A stretch of DNA of 64,000 nucleotides from Companilactobacillus insicii (GTDB taxonomy: Bacteria > Bacillota > Bacilli > Lactobacillales > Lactobacillaceae), in contig NZ_RHNU01000011.1 of assembly GCF_003946015.1 (NCBI RefSeq), forward strand, positions 1-64,000, in the 5' to 3' direction. The position numbers were made by a program, and so were the translations under genes. Within the stretch, counting starts at the first letter, position 1. Every line of letters begins with the position of its first letter. Positions 32,572-40,138 of the stretch are shown here, piece after piece. The notes beneath the pieces are model-generated. The model was not told the DNA's origin and searched no databases. It saw nothing but the letters and a program-made list of their open reading frames with translations.

Positions 32572-33698
32572 TAGAATTCCTCCAACTTTGTTTCATATAC
32601 ATTTCCTGCAACAACTGCATAATGTGGAACTACAACTTTATTTGTTGTTTCTTTATTACCATTTGAGTCCGTTAATTCTTTTTCTCTATCTTCAATACTG
32701 AAGATTGTTAAATCACCATCAAAGCCCTTCTTCAATGAGCCTTTATTTGCTAGATGGAAATTATCTGCTGGATTCGTTGTGATCATTGGAATAATTTCTT
32801 CCATCGTATATCCAAGATGTAGCATCTTATCCAAGCACGTAGCCAAATTATAAACTGGACCATTTTCTCTATTTCTGTGATACAAGTCACTACTAATTGA
32901 CTTAGGTGTCAATCCAATACTCTTAGCAACTCTAGCAACTTCAAAGTTGAAACTGTCAGTTCCATGACCGACATCAAAAATAATTCCTCTATTATATGAA
33001 TCAATTGCAAATTGCTTAATTTTGTGTAGATCCAAGTTCATAATTCCATTTGGCTTACCGTTGTAACAGTGAGTAATGATATCTCCTGGATCCAAGAGAT
33101 CCATGATGTCACTTAATTCAGGAGGATTTGTTCCAATATGTACCATTAATGGAATGTTATTGTTGAGCTTTTGAATTTCCTTTGCACGTTCCAAAGGATG
33201 AATCCCGCTTCCAGCAACAACTGACTTACTCATTCTGGCTTTAATACCAACTACGAATCCTGGATATTCGTCAATCATATTCTTGACTAAATCATTTTGA
33301 ATACGATCCATATGTCCTAATTCATCTTGAGCAATAATTCCTGTCTTAGAAATATTGCACATTGCATAAACATTAGTTCTTACTTTTTTAGTTAATTCAT
33401 AAAAATCAGGTAGGTTATCAGCTCCGGTTGAACCTGCATCAACAACCGTAGTAACACCAGCATCAACACCGTCCAAGTCAGGCTTGTCATAATATAAGGT
33501 TAGCTTCTCATAGCAGTGAACATGATCATCGATCCATCCAGAACTTAGATAATATTTAGATTTCAAATCCAAAACTTTTTTTGCACTAACATCGCCGTCA
33601 ATATGTGATTGAATATCAATAATTTTTCCTTGATCAATTAATACATCAACGGGACTTCCAGAAATTGTTTTACCATTCTTTACATATAAGTCGATCAT
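32571..33698 (-). CDS. amidohydrolase/deacetylase metalloenzyme (EF_0837 type)
   Basis: This 375-residue dihydroorotase-like amidohydrolase is the first gene of the operon. Metal ligands are in WIDDHVHCY (HxH), the bridging-Lys region VGIKARMSKSV, and later MVHIGT, THCYNG and DVGHGTDSF. Members of this family remove N-acyl groups; upstream of a DgaE/DgaF pair it would convert an N-acylated amino-sugar acid to the free amine. AAGGGGG precedes the ATG. The promoter at 33729-33757 is overlapped by a GntR operator and a cre site, so expression should need inducer and low glucose. Confidence 0.88.
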   Translation of the reverse strand: MIDLYVKNGKTISGSPVDVLIDQGKIIDIQSHIDGDVSAKKVLDLKSKYYLSSGWIDDHVHCYEKLTLYYDKPDLDGVDAGVTTVVDAGSTGADNLPDFYELTKKVRTNVYAMCNISKTGIIAQDELGHMDRIQNDLVKNMIDEYPGFVVGIKARMSKSVVAGSGIHPLERAKEIQKLNNNIPLMVHIGTNPPELSDIMDLLDPGDIITHCYNGKPNGIMNLDLHKIKQFAIDSYNRGIIFDVGHGTDSFNFEVARVAKSIGLTPKSISSDLYHRNRENGPVYNLATCLDKMLHLGYTMEEIIPMITTNPADNFHLANKGSLKKGFDGDLTIFSIEDREKELTDSNGNKETTNKVVVPHYAVVAGNVYETKLEEF

Positions 33699-33728
33699 TT
33701 CAAGTCCCCCTTATTTGATTACGAATAG

Positions 33729-33765
33729 ATAATAACATTATAATGTTATATTGTAAACGCTTTCG
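33729..33765 (-). promoter_or_regulatory. operon promoter with GntR operator in the spacer and cre over the -35
   Basis: On the minus strand TTTACA (33752-33757) and TATTAT (33729-33734) are 17 bp apart. The 18-bp perfect palindrome ATAACATTATAATGTTAT (33732-33749) fills the spacer. TGTAAACGCTTTCG (33752-33765) matches the cre consensus in 13 of 14 positions and covers the -35 box. The design predicts double repression, by the GntR protein and by CcpA. Confidence 0.75.
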
Positions 33766-33787
33766 TTAAATTAAATGTTTAAATTAG

Positions 33788-34492
33788 CTAAATTTCGTAT
33801 TTTATCTTATAAGGAAACTTATTTGTTAAATAAATGGCCTCCGCATATTCCACTAAATTATCAACTTGATCATAAGACTTTCTAATTCTTTTGATACCCA
33901 CTTTATCAGTTGTTTCAAGTGACTTCTGTTGGTCTTCATCTAATAAACAACCGTAAAAATCATCGTCAAATCTATTAACCATTTCACCCATTTCTTTGAT
34001 TACTTGATATAAGGAAACATTATTTAAATCTTCTCTACTTTCCTCATTTAGTCTAAATGGCAAATAATGCTTAAAGATAATGAACGGCTTACTGTTCAAT
34101 TCATAAACTTTGGTAACCTCGGTGATGCATCCCGTTAATTGATTCAACTCAAATTTAGTGGGACATTCATCTATCGATATTTCTTTAATAGAAACAATTT
34201 TCTTTTTAACATCGTTTCCATTGTTTTCCAAAATACTACTAAAAGATTCAGCTTTAGATAATCTATTGAACAATCTATTGCTAATTACAGTGGTTCCTTT
34301 ACCACTCTGCTTAGTAACATACCCTTCGCTGACAAGCATCTTAATAGCATTTCTTACTGTTATTTTACTGACATCATAAATTTTTTCTAATTCTATTTCT
34401 GTTGGCAAAAAATCTCCAACAGCGTAAGTACTATTCAAAATTTTTTTCTTTAAATCTTCTGCTACACTCTGATACAAAATTTTTCTTTCCAT
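33788..34492 (-). CDS. GntR/HutC-family regulator of the dga-type operon
   Basis: The ATG at 34492 follows AAGGGG; an in-frame start 45 bp upstream lacks a site. The 234-residue protein has an N-terminal GntR winged helix (LKKKILNSTYAVGDFLPTEI...ISKITVRNAIKMLVSEGYV) and a C-terminal UTRA effector domain (about 90-230), the HutC subfamily that binds sugar phosphates or amino acids. It lies just upstream of the operon in the same direction. Palindromes sharing TTATAATGTTATA occur before the operon (33732-33749) and before this gene (34588-34605), pointing to control of both. Confidence 0.9.
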   Translation of the reverse strand: MERKILYQSVAEDLKKKILNSTYAVGDFLPTEIELEKIYDVSKITVRNAIKMLVSEGYVTKQSGKGTTVISNRLFNRLSKAESFSSILENNGNDVKKKIVSIKEISIDECPTKFELNQLTGCITEVTKVYELNSKPFIIFKHYLPFRLNEESREDLNNVSLYQVIKEMGEMVNRFDDDFYGCLLDEDQQKSLETTDKVGIKRIRKSYDQVDNLVEYAEAIYLTNKFPYKIKYEI

Positions 34493-34548
34493 AATTGCTT
34501 TCCCCTTGGACTTGCACGTATATTTTTGTATGCGCATTCACTATTATT

Positions 34549-34605
34549 TTTATACACCATTTTAAAGAGATTGGCAATCATAAAATTATAATGTTATAAC
34601 ATTAT
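34549..34605 (-). promoter_or_regulatory. gntR promoter with upstream operator palindrome
   Basis: On the minus strand TTGCCA (34572-34577) and TATAAA (34549-34554) are 17 bp apart. The 18-bp perfect palindrome ATAATGTTATAACATTAT (34588-34605) lies 10 bp upstream of the -35. It shares a 13-bp core with the operator in front of the operon. Confidence 0.65.
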
Positions 34606-34628
34606 ATTAAATTAATAATGTATATAAA

Positions 34629-34659
34629 AAGAATCAGCCCACAAAATTGGCTGATTCTT
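34629..34659. terminator. terminator of the sugar-acid operon
   Basis: Perfect 11-bp stem AAGAATCAGCC/GGCTGATTCTT with a T run on the minus strand after the kduD-like gene. Confidence 0.8.
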
Positions 34660-34686
34660 TAGATTGAACTTTGAAATATTGGTTGA

Positions 34687-35502
34687 TTAACGCACTAGAT
34701 ATCCACCATCAACGGCCAAAATATGTCCATTAACATAATCAGATGCCTTGCTGGCCAAAAATACGGCTACTCCCATTAATTCTGATGGTTCTGCCCAATG
34801 ACCAGCTGGAATTCTATCAAGTATTTCTTTATTACGTTTCTTATCTGCACGAATAGGTGCGGTATTAGCTGTTTTTATATAACCCGGTGCAATTGCGTTT
34901 ACTTGAACGTTATAAGCTCCCAATTCACTAGCAAAAGATTTAGTTAATCCAGCGACACCATGCTTTGCAGCAGTATATGATGGAATAAATTTTCCACCTT
35001 GGAAGGATAACATTGATCCAATATTAATTATTTTTCCTGATTTTTGATTAGCCATAACTTTAGCGGCTGCCATAGATAAATGATATACAGCATTAAGATT
35101 AATATTAATCACATCATCCCAATCTTTATCTTTTGACTCTAGAATAGGATTACGTCGTATCATCCCTGCATTATTAATTAGAATATCAATATGACCAAAT
35201 TCTTTAATAGCATTGTTAATAACTTGATCTGCCATACCCTTTTCAGCCAAATCACAAGCCATGAATTCTACTCTACGATTTCTCTTTTCGATCATTTCTC
35301 GAGTAGTATCCCATTCACGATGACTATGAGCGGCTATAAATATATCTGCACCAGCTTCAGCTAAAGCAACTGCATATCCTTGACCTAAGCCGGTATTTCC
35401 ACCTGTGATAATGGCCACTTTTCCAGTTAAATCAAAAAAATTCATTTTGAATTTATCCAAAGCCTTTTCATTTTGCACTATTTCATCTTTTGATTGTTCC
35501 AA
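34687..35502 (-). CDS. kduD: SDR oxidoreductase, KduD-like (2-deoxy-D-gluconate 3-dehydrogenase type)
   Basis: A TTG start at 35502 is preferred because AGGGG lies 8 bp before it; the longer frame to 35550 has no site. The 271-residue SDR has cofactor motif TGGNTGLGQGYA, NNAG, catalytic S-Y-K (GSMLSFQGGKFIPSYTAAKHG) and the C-terminal DYVNGHILAVDGGYLVR. It is closest in style to KduD/gluconate 5-dehydrogenases, which interconvert ketodeoxy-hexonates with NAD(P)H. It is the last gene of the sugar-acid operon. A second, similar SDR is at 41123. The 30-residue N-terminal extension before the Rossmann fold is unusual. Confidence 0.85.
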   Translation of the reverse strand: MEQSKDEIVQNEKALDKFKMNFFDLTGKVAIITGGNTGLGQGYAVALAEAGADIFIAAHSHREWDTTREMIEKRNRRVEFMACDLAEKGMADQVINNAIKEFGHIDILINNAGMIRRNPILESKDKDWDDVININLNAVYHLSMAAAKVMANQKSGKIINIGSMLSFQGGKFIPSYTAAKHGVAGLTKSFASELGAYNVQVNAIAPGYIKTANTAPIRADKKRNKEILDRIPAGHWAEPSELMGVAVFLASKASDYVNGHILAVDGGYLVR

Positions 35503-35575
35503 AACTATTACCCCTAATTTCGTTAAATTAAAAAGGAACGTTTCTAACAAAGAAACATCCCTTCTATTTCAGTAA

Positions 35576-36223
35576 CTATCCTCTAATTTTAAGAATCTCC
35601 GCATGATATGCTTCTGCATTCTTCTTAACTTGTTCAAAATCACCCTTGGAAGCTGGTCCAACCAAATTACCACCAGCACCAACAACGATGACACCTTTAT
35701 CAAACCATTCTTTCATGTTTTCCAAAGATACGCCACCAGTAGGCATAATGTTAACTTGAGGGAATGGTCCTTTAAGTGCTGAAACCATTCCTTGTCCTAC
35801 AACGGAACCAGGGAAGATCTTAACAACATCTGAACCATAGCTCAAAGCATTTTGAACTTCGCGTGGTGTCATGCATCCAGGCATATATGGAATAGCATAA
35901 AGATTACATAATAATGCCACGTCCTTCGAGAATGATGGACTAACAACGAACTTAGCACCAGCAATGATAGCTAGACGTGCAGTTGTTGGGTCAAGAACTG
36001 TCCCTGCACCAATAACTACATCCTTGTCATCCTTATATTCTTCAACTAATTCTCCGATAATTTCATCGGCATGTGGTGCTGTAAAAGTTAATTCAATAGC
36101 CTTTACTCCACCTTCAATACAAGACTTAGCTGCATTGTAAGCTTCTTTTTTAGAGGCTCCACGAACAACCGCGACAACGCCTGACTTTTCAACATTTTTT
36201 AATATTTCTACTTTTTGTAGCAT
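35576..36223 (-). CDS. eda: KDPG/KHG aldolase (Eda type)
   Basis: This 215-residue class I aldolase cleaves 2-keto-3-deoxy-6-phosphogluconate to pyruvate and glyceraldehyde 3-phosphate. Family marks are VVRG near the N-terminus, AIELTFTAPHADE, GAGTVLDPTTA, the Schiff-base lysine in DVVKIFPGS, and MPTGGVSLENM. With the KDG kinase at 37429 it makes a complete KDG-to-glycolysis route. It lies between hxlB (40 bp) and kduD. TGAGGTGA precedes the ATG. It is not homologous in sequence to the DgaF-type aldolase 7 kb away, though the reaction may be the same. Confidence 0.92.
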   Translation of the reverse strand: MLQKVEILKNVEKSGVVAVVRGASKKEAYNAAKSCIEGGVKAIELTFTAPHADEIIGELVEEYKDDKDVVIGAGTVLDPTTARLAIIAGAKFVVSPSFSKDVALLCNLYAIPYMPGCMTPREVQNALSYGSDVVKIFPGSVVGQGMVSALKGPFPQVNIMPTGGVSLENMKEWFDKGVIVVGAGGNLVGPASKGDFEQVKKNAEAYHAEILKIRG

Positions 36224-36263
36224 TTAATTATCACCTCAACAAAATTTACGAACAATTCGATAA

Positions 36264-36806
36264 TTATTCCATATTACTATGTGCTGATTTAGCAGAATCA
36301 TTAGATGTATGATCACGTCTGCTTAATTTCAAGCACAATGTATCTAAGGTAATATGTACACTTTGATCAAACAAAGTACTTAAGAGTTGGATTGATTTCA
36401 CACCATCTCCACCCTTTGTAGCACCAGGAACAACAATTGTCGCATCTCCTAGTTGACCAAGAGGTGAATCTGACTTACTTGTTAAAGCAACGATTTCAAC
36501 ACCGTCAGCTTTTGCTTTTTGTGTAAGTTCGAGAATACTTGCCGTCTTACCTGAACCTGATACTGATACCAAAACATCGCCTGATTGAACAGAAGGTGTA
36601 ATAGTTTCACCAATAACATATACTGTATAACCAATATGCATCAAACGCATTGCAAATCCCTTAGCCATTAAACCTGAACGGCCAGCACCAAGAACAAAAA
36701 TACGTTTGTCTTTTTGTATCAGCTTTTCAGCGTTATCTAATTGGCTTTCATCGACCATATTCATAACTTCGTTAACTTCTTGCATAATTTGACTAATTAA
36801 TGTCAT
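36264..36806 (-). CDS. hxlB: 6-phospho-3-hexuloisomerase
   Basis: This 180-residue SIS-domain isomerase interconverts 3-hexulose 6-phosphate and fructose 6-phosphate. Marks: FVLGAGRSGLMAKGFAMRLMHIGY, SVSGSGKTASI, and GGDGVKSIQLLSTLFDQSVHI. Its ATG overlaps the hxlA stop by 4 bp (ATGA), so HxlA and HxlB are coupled, as in the ribulose monophosphate pathway. In organisms that do not use C1 compounds, the pair works in reverse to make ribulose 5-phosphate, or detoxifies formaldehyde. GGAGG precedes the ATG. Confidence 0.92.
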   Translation of the reverse strand: MTLISQIMQEVNEVMNMVDESQLDNAEKLIQKDKRIFVLGAGRSGLMAKGFAMRLMHIGYTVYVIGETITPSVQSGDVLVSVSGSGKTASILELTQKAKADGVEIVALTSKSDSPLGQLGDATIVVPGATKGGDGVKSIQLLSTLFDQSVHITLDTLCLKLSRRDHTSNDSAKSAHSNME

Positions 36807-37426
36807 TTTATTGCCTCCATGAATTGTTTAGCAGAGTCCACCGGATTATCTGTCTTAACTATTTTACCACCAACAATGATTGTGTCAGCTATACCTTGAG
36901 TAGCGATGGCCTTAGCTTGTTTCAAGTCAATTCCACCAGCAACTGCAACTTTCTTAATGTCTGGGAAATTCTTCTTGAATTTATCTAAAGTATCAACCGC
37001 ATCAAAAGAATCCTTTGAGTCTTTAGAATGATGTAATCCGTATATAGCATTGTCGAAACCGGCAATTTCTGAAATCTTATTATTATCTACCTCTAATAGA
37101 TCAATTAACATTTCTTTATTACGTTTTTCAGTTACGTCATAAACTTGCTCGATAGTATCTAATGATGATCCAGCCATAACGGTCAAAATATCAGCATTAG
37201 CATCGAATCCTTTTTCAAACTCATATACACCTTCATCATTTGTCTTCAAATCATACAAAATCTCAGAACTTTGTACATTAAATGGTGCATCTTTAAGCGC
37301 TAATAATCCATAATCTTTAATTAATGAAGTACCTAACTCAATAATATCAACTACTCCATCTAATTCATGTGTAAGTTTAACTGCTTCGTCTAAAGTTACT
37401 CTATCAATGGCCACTTGAAGCTTCAT
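36803..37426 (-). CDS. hxlA: 3-hexulose-6-phosphate synthase (or keto-gulonate-6-P decarboxylase-like)
   Basis: This 207-residue OMP-decarboxylase-superfamily TIM barrel joins formaldehyde to ribulose 5-phosphate, or does the reverse. It keeps the superfamily D-x-K-x-x-D site (LYDLKTNDEG), the N-terminal LQVAIDRVTLDEA, and VAGGIDLKQA plus DTIIVGGKI for phosphate binding. The coupling with hxlB favours HPS over UlaD/SgbH-type decarboxylase; the epimerase-like gene at 38400 leaves the second open. The start follows AGGAG of the upstream frame end, only 2 bp after the kdgK stop. Confidence 0.85.
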   Translation of the reverse strand: MKLQVAIDRVTLDEAVKLTHELDGVVDIIELGTSLIKDYGLLALKDAPFNVQSSEILYDLKTNDEGVYEFEKGFDANADILTVMAGSSLDTIEQVYDVTEKRNKEMLIDLLEVDNNKISEIAGFDNAIYGLHHSKDSKDSFDAVDTLDKFKKNFPDIKKVAVAGGIDLKQAKAIATQGIADTIIVGGKIVKTDNPVDSAKQFMEAIK

Positions 37427-37428
37427 TA

Positions 37429-38388
37429 TTATTCTTGAACTCCTTCTTTTGCGTAAAATTCTTTCAATCCATTTTTATCTGGATATCCATCATTATCACC
37501 CAATGTTTGAACTTGTAAAGCACCAACTGCATTTCCACGTAAAACCGCAGATTTCATATCTTTGCCATCGAGCAATGCAGTGATAACACCAAGTGCAAAC
37601 CCATCACCAGCTCCGACAGTATCGACAATATTATCGACGTTGAAGCCACTTACAGTATAGCTATCACCATTCTTGGTCTTAACATAAGCACCCTTTGCAC
37701 CAATTTTGACAATAACTGTTTTAGTTCTTTCACCCTTCAAATAAAAATCAGCAATAGTTTCAGGATTGTCTGATCCAACCAAAATTTTACCTTCATTTAT
37801 TCCCGGGAGAACAATATCTGCAGATGATGCCATCTCGTTGATGGTACTAATCATTTTTTCTTCACTGCTCCAGAGTGGAGGTCTCAAGTTGGGATCAAAA
37901 GTAATCAAAATATCATTATCAACTAGTCTCTTAATCAAAGTTCTAAAGGTTTCTTCAGCAGTATCCGAGATAGCTGGAAAGATTCCTGACATATGTGCTA
38001 CTTTTACACCCTCTAAATTAATTTTATTAATTACGCTACTAGTCAAATGTGATGATGCCGATCCTTTACGGTAATTAAATGTATCTGGATCACCTTTAGT
38101 AACCAATTGCTTCAATTGATGTCCTGTAAAATTATTTGAATCTTTTGAGACATATTTTGTTCCAACATTGTGACTCAAAATTGTCTTGATTATATAGTCT
38201 CCAAAAGGATCTTGTCCTACTCGTGAAATATATTCTACTGAATGACCTAAGCGACGTACTCCGATAGCTACGTTAAGCTCTGCACCACCCATTAATTTTT
38301 GAAAATTGACAGCATCAGTTAACGAAGCATCTGAATCCTTTGATGCAAAAATAACTAACGGTTCGCCAATTGTAATAACTTCACTCAT
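37429..38388 (-). CDS. kdgK: 2-keto-3-deoxygluconate kinase (PfkB family)
   Basis: This 319-residue ribokinase-family enzyme phosphorylates KDG to KDPG with ATP. N-terminal GEPLVIFASKDSDASL is followed by the first signature MGGAELNVAIGVRRLG, and the second is DTVGAGDGFALGVITALL with catalytic Asp. KdgK-type features include FNYRKGSASSHL. Together with Eda at 35576 this makes the lower Entner-Doudoroff-like KDG route. AGGAGG precedes the ATG, and the stop is 2 bp from hxlA. Confidence 0.9.
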   Translation of the reverse strand: MSEVITIGEPLVIFASKDSDASLTDAVNFQKLMGGAELNVAIGVRRLGHSVEYISRVGQDPFGDYIIKTILSHNVGTKYVSKDSNNFTGHQLKQLVTKGDPDTFNYRKGSASSHLTSSVINKINLEGVKVAHMSGIFPAISDTAEETFRTLIKRLVDNDILITFDPNLRPPLWSSEEKMISTINEMASSADIVLPGINEGKILVGSDNPETIADFYLKGERTKTVIVKIGAKGAYVKTKNGDSYTVSGFNVDNIVDTVGAGDGFALGVITALLDGKDMKSAVLRGNAVGALQVQTLGDNDGYPDKNGLKEFYAKEGVQE

Positions 38389-38399
38389 TCTTATGCCTC

Positions 38400-39137
38400 C
38401 TATAATGCCTCGACTAATTTCATTTGTGACTTCATTTGTTGATCATTATCCATAGGATATTCCAGTGCTAGGTCAACATTATCAGGTAAATGTGTTAATA
38501 TCTTTTTCCAATTATAAATTCCTTTATCCATATCATCTGACGTTGATAGTTCACCATCAGTATCAATAACGTTTTTCAAATGAATATATTTAGTATATGG
38601 TGCTAAAGCTACGGCGCTATCTGTTGCATCTTGATTTGTAAATGCCCAATTTCCCATGTCATACACATAACCGATATCCAAACCAGACTTCTTTGCAGCT
38701 TCTAAAAATGTTTTTAGAGAAGAGACTGAGCCTGAAATTTGCGTTTGATCATTTTCGACATTCATTTCAATTTCATCAATTGGAAACTGCCCCAACGTGG
38801 CCTTCAAATCACCAGTAAACTTATTAAAATGACCAATATTGAACTTAATTTTCTTTATTCCCATAACTTTTCCTTCAGCAAAATACTGTTCAACCTTAGG
38901 GTTCAGAGAACCATCCTCTTCAAAAAGTACATCCGGTACACTGTAATATACCTTTAGATTATTCGCCCTAGCCTTTTTTGCTACATTAGATAGTTCATTT
39001 TCTAAATTTTGAAAATATTCACGACGTACTTCAACACCAGTTGCCCCTAAATTCGAAACACGATCCAATAAACTAACTTGATCTGCACCGTTTTCTACAT
39101 CCTTAGCAAAAATTAATGTATTTAGAATTAATGTCAT
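38400..39137 (-). CDS. sugar phosphate isomerase/epimerase (xylose-isomerase-like TIM barrel)
   Basis: This 245-residue AP-endonuclease-2-type TIM barrel begins with LNTLIFAKDVENGADQVSLL. Metal-site acidic and histidine residues sit in EMNVENDQT, GYVYDMGNWAF, YIHLKN and LALEYPMDN. Relatives include UlaE, hydroxypyruvate isomerase and 3-dehydroshikimate dehydratase. Next to HxlA it might epimerise a pentulose phosphate as UlaE does, or isomerise the free sugar acid. It is the first gene after an internal terminator (39167-39200). GAGGTGAG precedes the ATG. Confidence 0.8.
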   Translation of the reverse strand: MTLILNTLIFAKDVENGADQVSLLDRVSNLGATGVEVRREYFQNLENELSNVAKKARANNLKVYYSVPDVLFEEDGSLNPKVEQYFAEGKVMGIKKIKFNIGHFNKFTGDLKATLGQFPIDEIEMNVENDQTQISGSVSSLKTFLEAAKKSGLDIGYVYDMGNWAFTNQDATDSAVALAPYTKYIHLKNVIDTDGELSTSDDMDKGIYNWKKILTHLPDNVDLALEYPMDNDQQMKSQMKLVEAL

Positions 39138-39166
39138 TTTCTCACCTCATATTTTTTAAAAAATAT

Positions 39167-39200
39167 GGTTGCCATCTATTTATTAATATAAATGACAACC
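39167..39200 (-). terminator. internal terminator or attenuator in the sugar-acid locus
   Basis: A 9-bp stem GGTTGCCAT/ATGACAACC with one mismatch is followed on the minus strand by a run of A/T with TTTTTT. It separates the mutarotase group (39223-43142) from the kinase/aldolase group (34687-39137), so downstream genes may be expressed less or from their own promoter. Confidence 0.6.
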
Positions 39201-39222
39201 CATTTTTTAATACTTAACTAAA

Positions 39223-40122
39223 TCATTCAATATCGTAATCAATAATAAAACTACGTTCTTGATGTTCATCTAGAACACAATTACCTTCTTTATTTTTTAA
39301 TTCAATTTCGTCACCATATTTATCTGAAACTCCATAAAATGGTTCAATACACAGAAACTTAGCCTTAGGATCATTCTGAGTCCACAAGCATAACTGTGGA
39401 AAATCATTGAAATGTGCAGTTACAGAATGTTTGCCATCTTTAGACTTAAGAGAAACTCCATTCAAACTATTACTCTCAGTCATAACTATCAATCCATCTT
39501 TAAATAATTCATGTGTTAATGGTAAGAAATTTCCATTATATTCATTCAATTTAAGAATTTTACCAGTTCTCAAAGGTACACCGGTTTTAAATGTAAATTC
39601 ATGATATTTCAGTGTTTTGACACTTGGATCAAAAGTTAAATAATAATCCTCGAATCTATCATTACTTGTAGATCCAATCGGAACATTAAAAGCAGGGTGT
39701 GTTCCAACAGCAAAACTCATAGGTTTATCATTCAAATTCTTGACAGTATCTATCATTCTCAAACGTCTGCCAACAAGTTCAAATTTAATTGAAAATTCAA
39801 ATTCAAACGGATAATATCTTTTAGTCTCATCATCACTTCTCATAGTAAATTTAACTCTATTACTTGATAGTTGTTCAGCGCTATATTTATGAAAAAATCC
39901 AACCCCATGTTGTGGCATTTCATACTTTTTACCATCGACATAATAGTGATCATTCATCGATCTACCAATAGCAGGAAATAAATTAGGTGCGTGTTTTGCC
40001 CACACATCAGGGTCGCCATCCCAAATACAATTAACTCCACTTTTTTTATCTATTAAACTGGTTAACTCAGCTCCTACTTCATTTATCTGCGCTTGAAAAT
40101 ATTCGTTTTCAATAGTTTTCAT
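39223..40122 (-). CDS. aldose 1-epimerase family protein (LacX-like)
   Basis: The ATG at 40122 is used, with AAGGTGG about 11 bp before it; a TTG at 40158 would overlap the upstream gene. The 299-residue galactose-mutarotase-like protein has ENEYFQAQINEVGAELTSL, LFPAIGR, PQHGVGFFHKY, AVGTHPAFNVP (catalytic His region) and IEPFYGVSDKYG, the LacX/YihR-type subgroup often linked to sugar-phosphate or sugar-acid operons. It probably interconverts anomers of the imported sugar. Confidence 0.85.
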   Translation of the reverse strand: MKTIENEYFQAQINEVGAELTSLIDKKSGVNCIWDGDPDVWAKHAPNLFPAIGRSMNDHYYVDGKKYEMPQHGVGFFHKYSAEQLSSNRVKFTMRSDDETKRYYPFEFEFSIKFELVGRRLRMIDTVKNLNDKPMSFAVGTHPAFNVPIGSTSNDRFEDYYLTFDPSVKTLKYHEFTFKTGVPLRTGKILKLNEYNGNFLPLTHELFKDGLIVMTESNSLNGVSLKSKDGKHSVTAHFNDFPQLCLWTQNDPKAKFLCIEPFYGVSDKYGDEIELKNKEGNCVLDEHQERSFIIDYDIE

Positions 40123-40138
40123 GTCGTCATCTACCACC

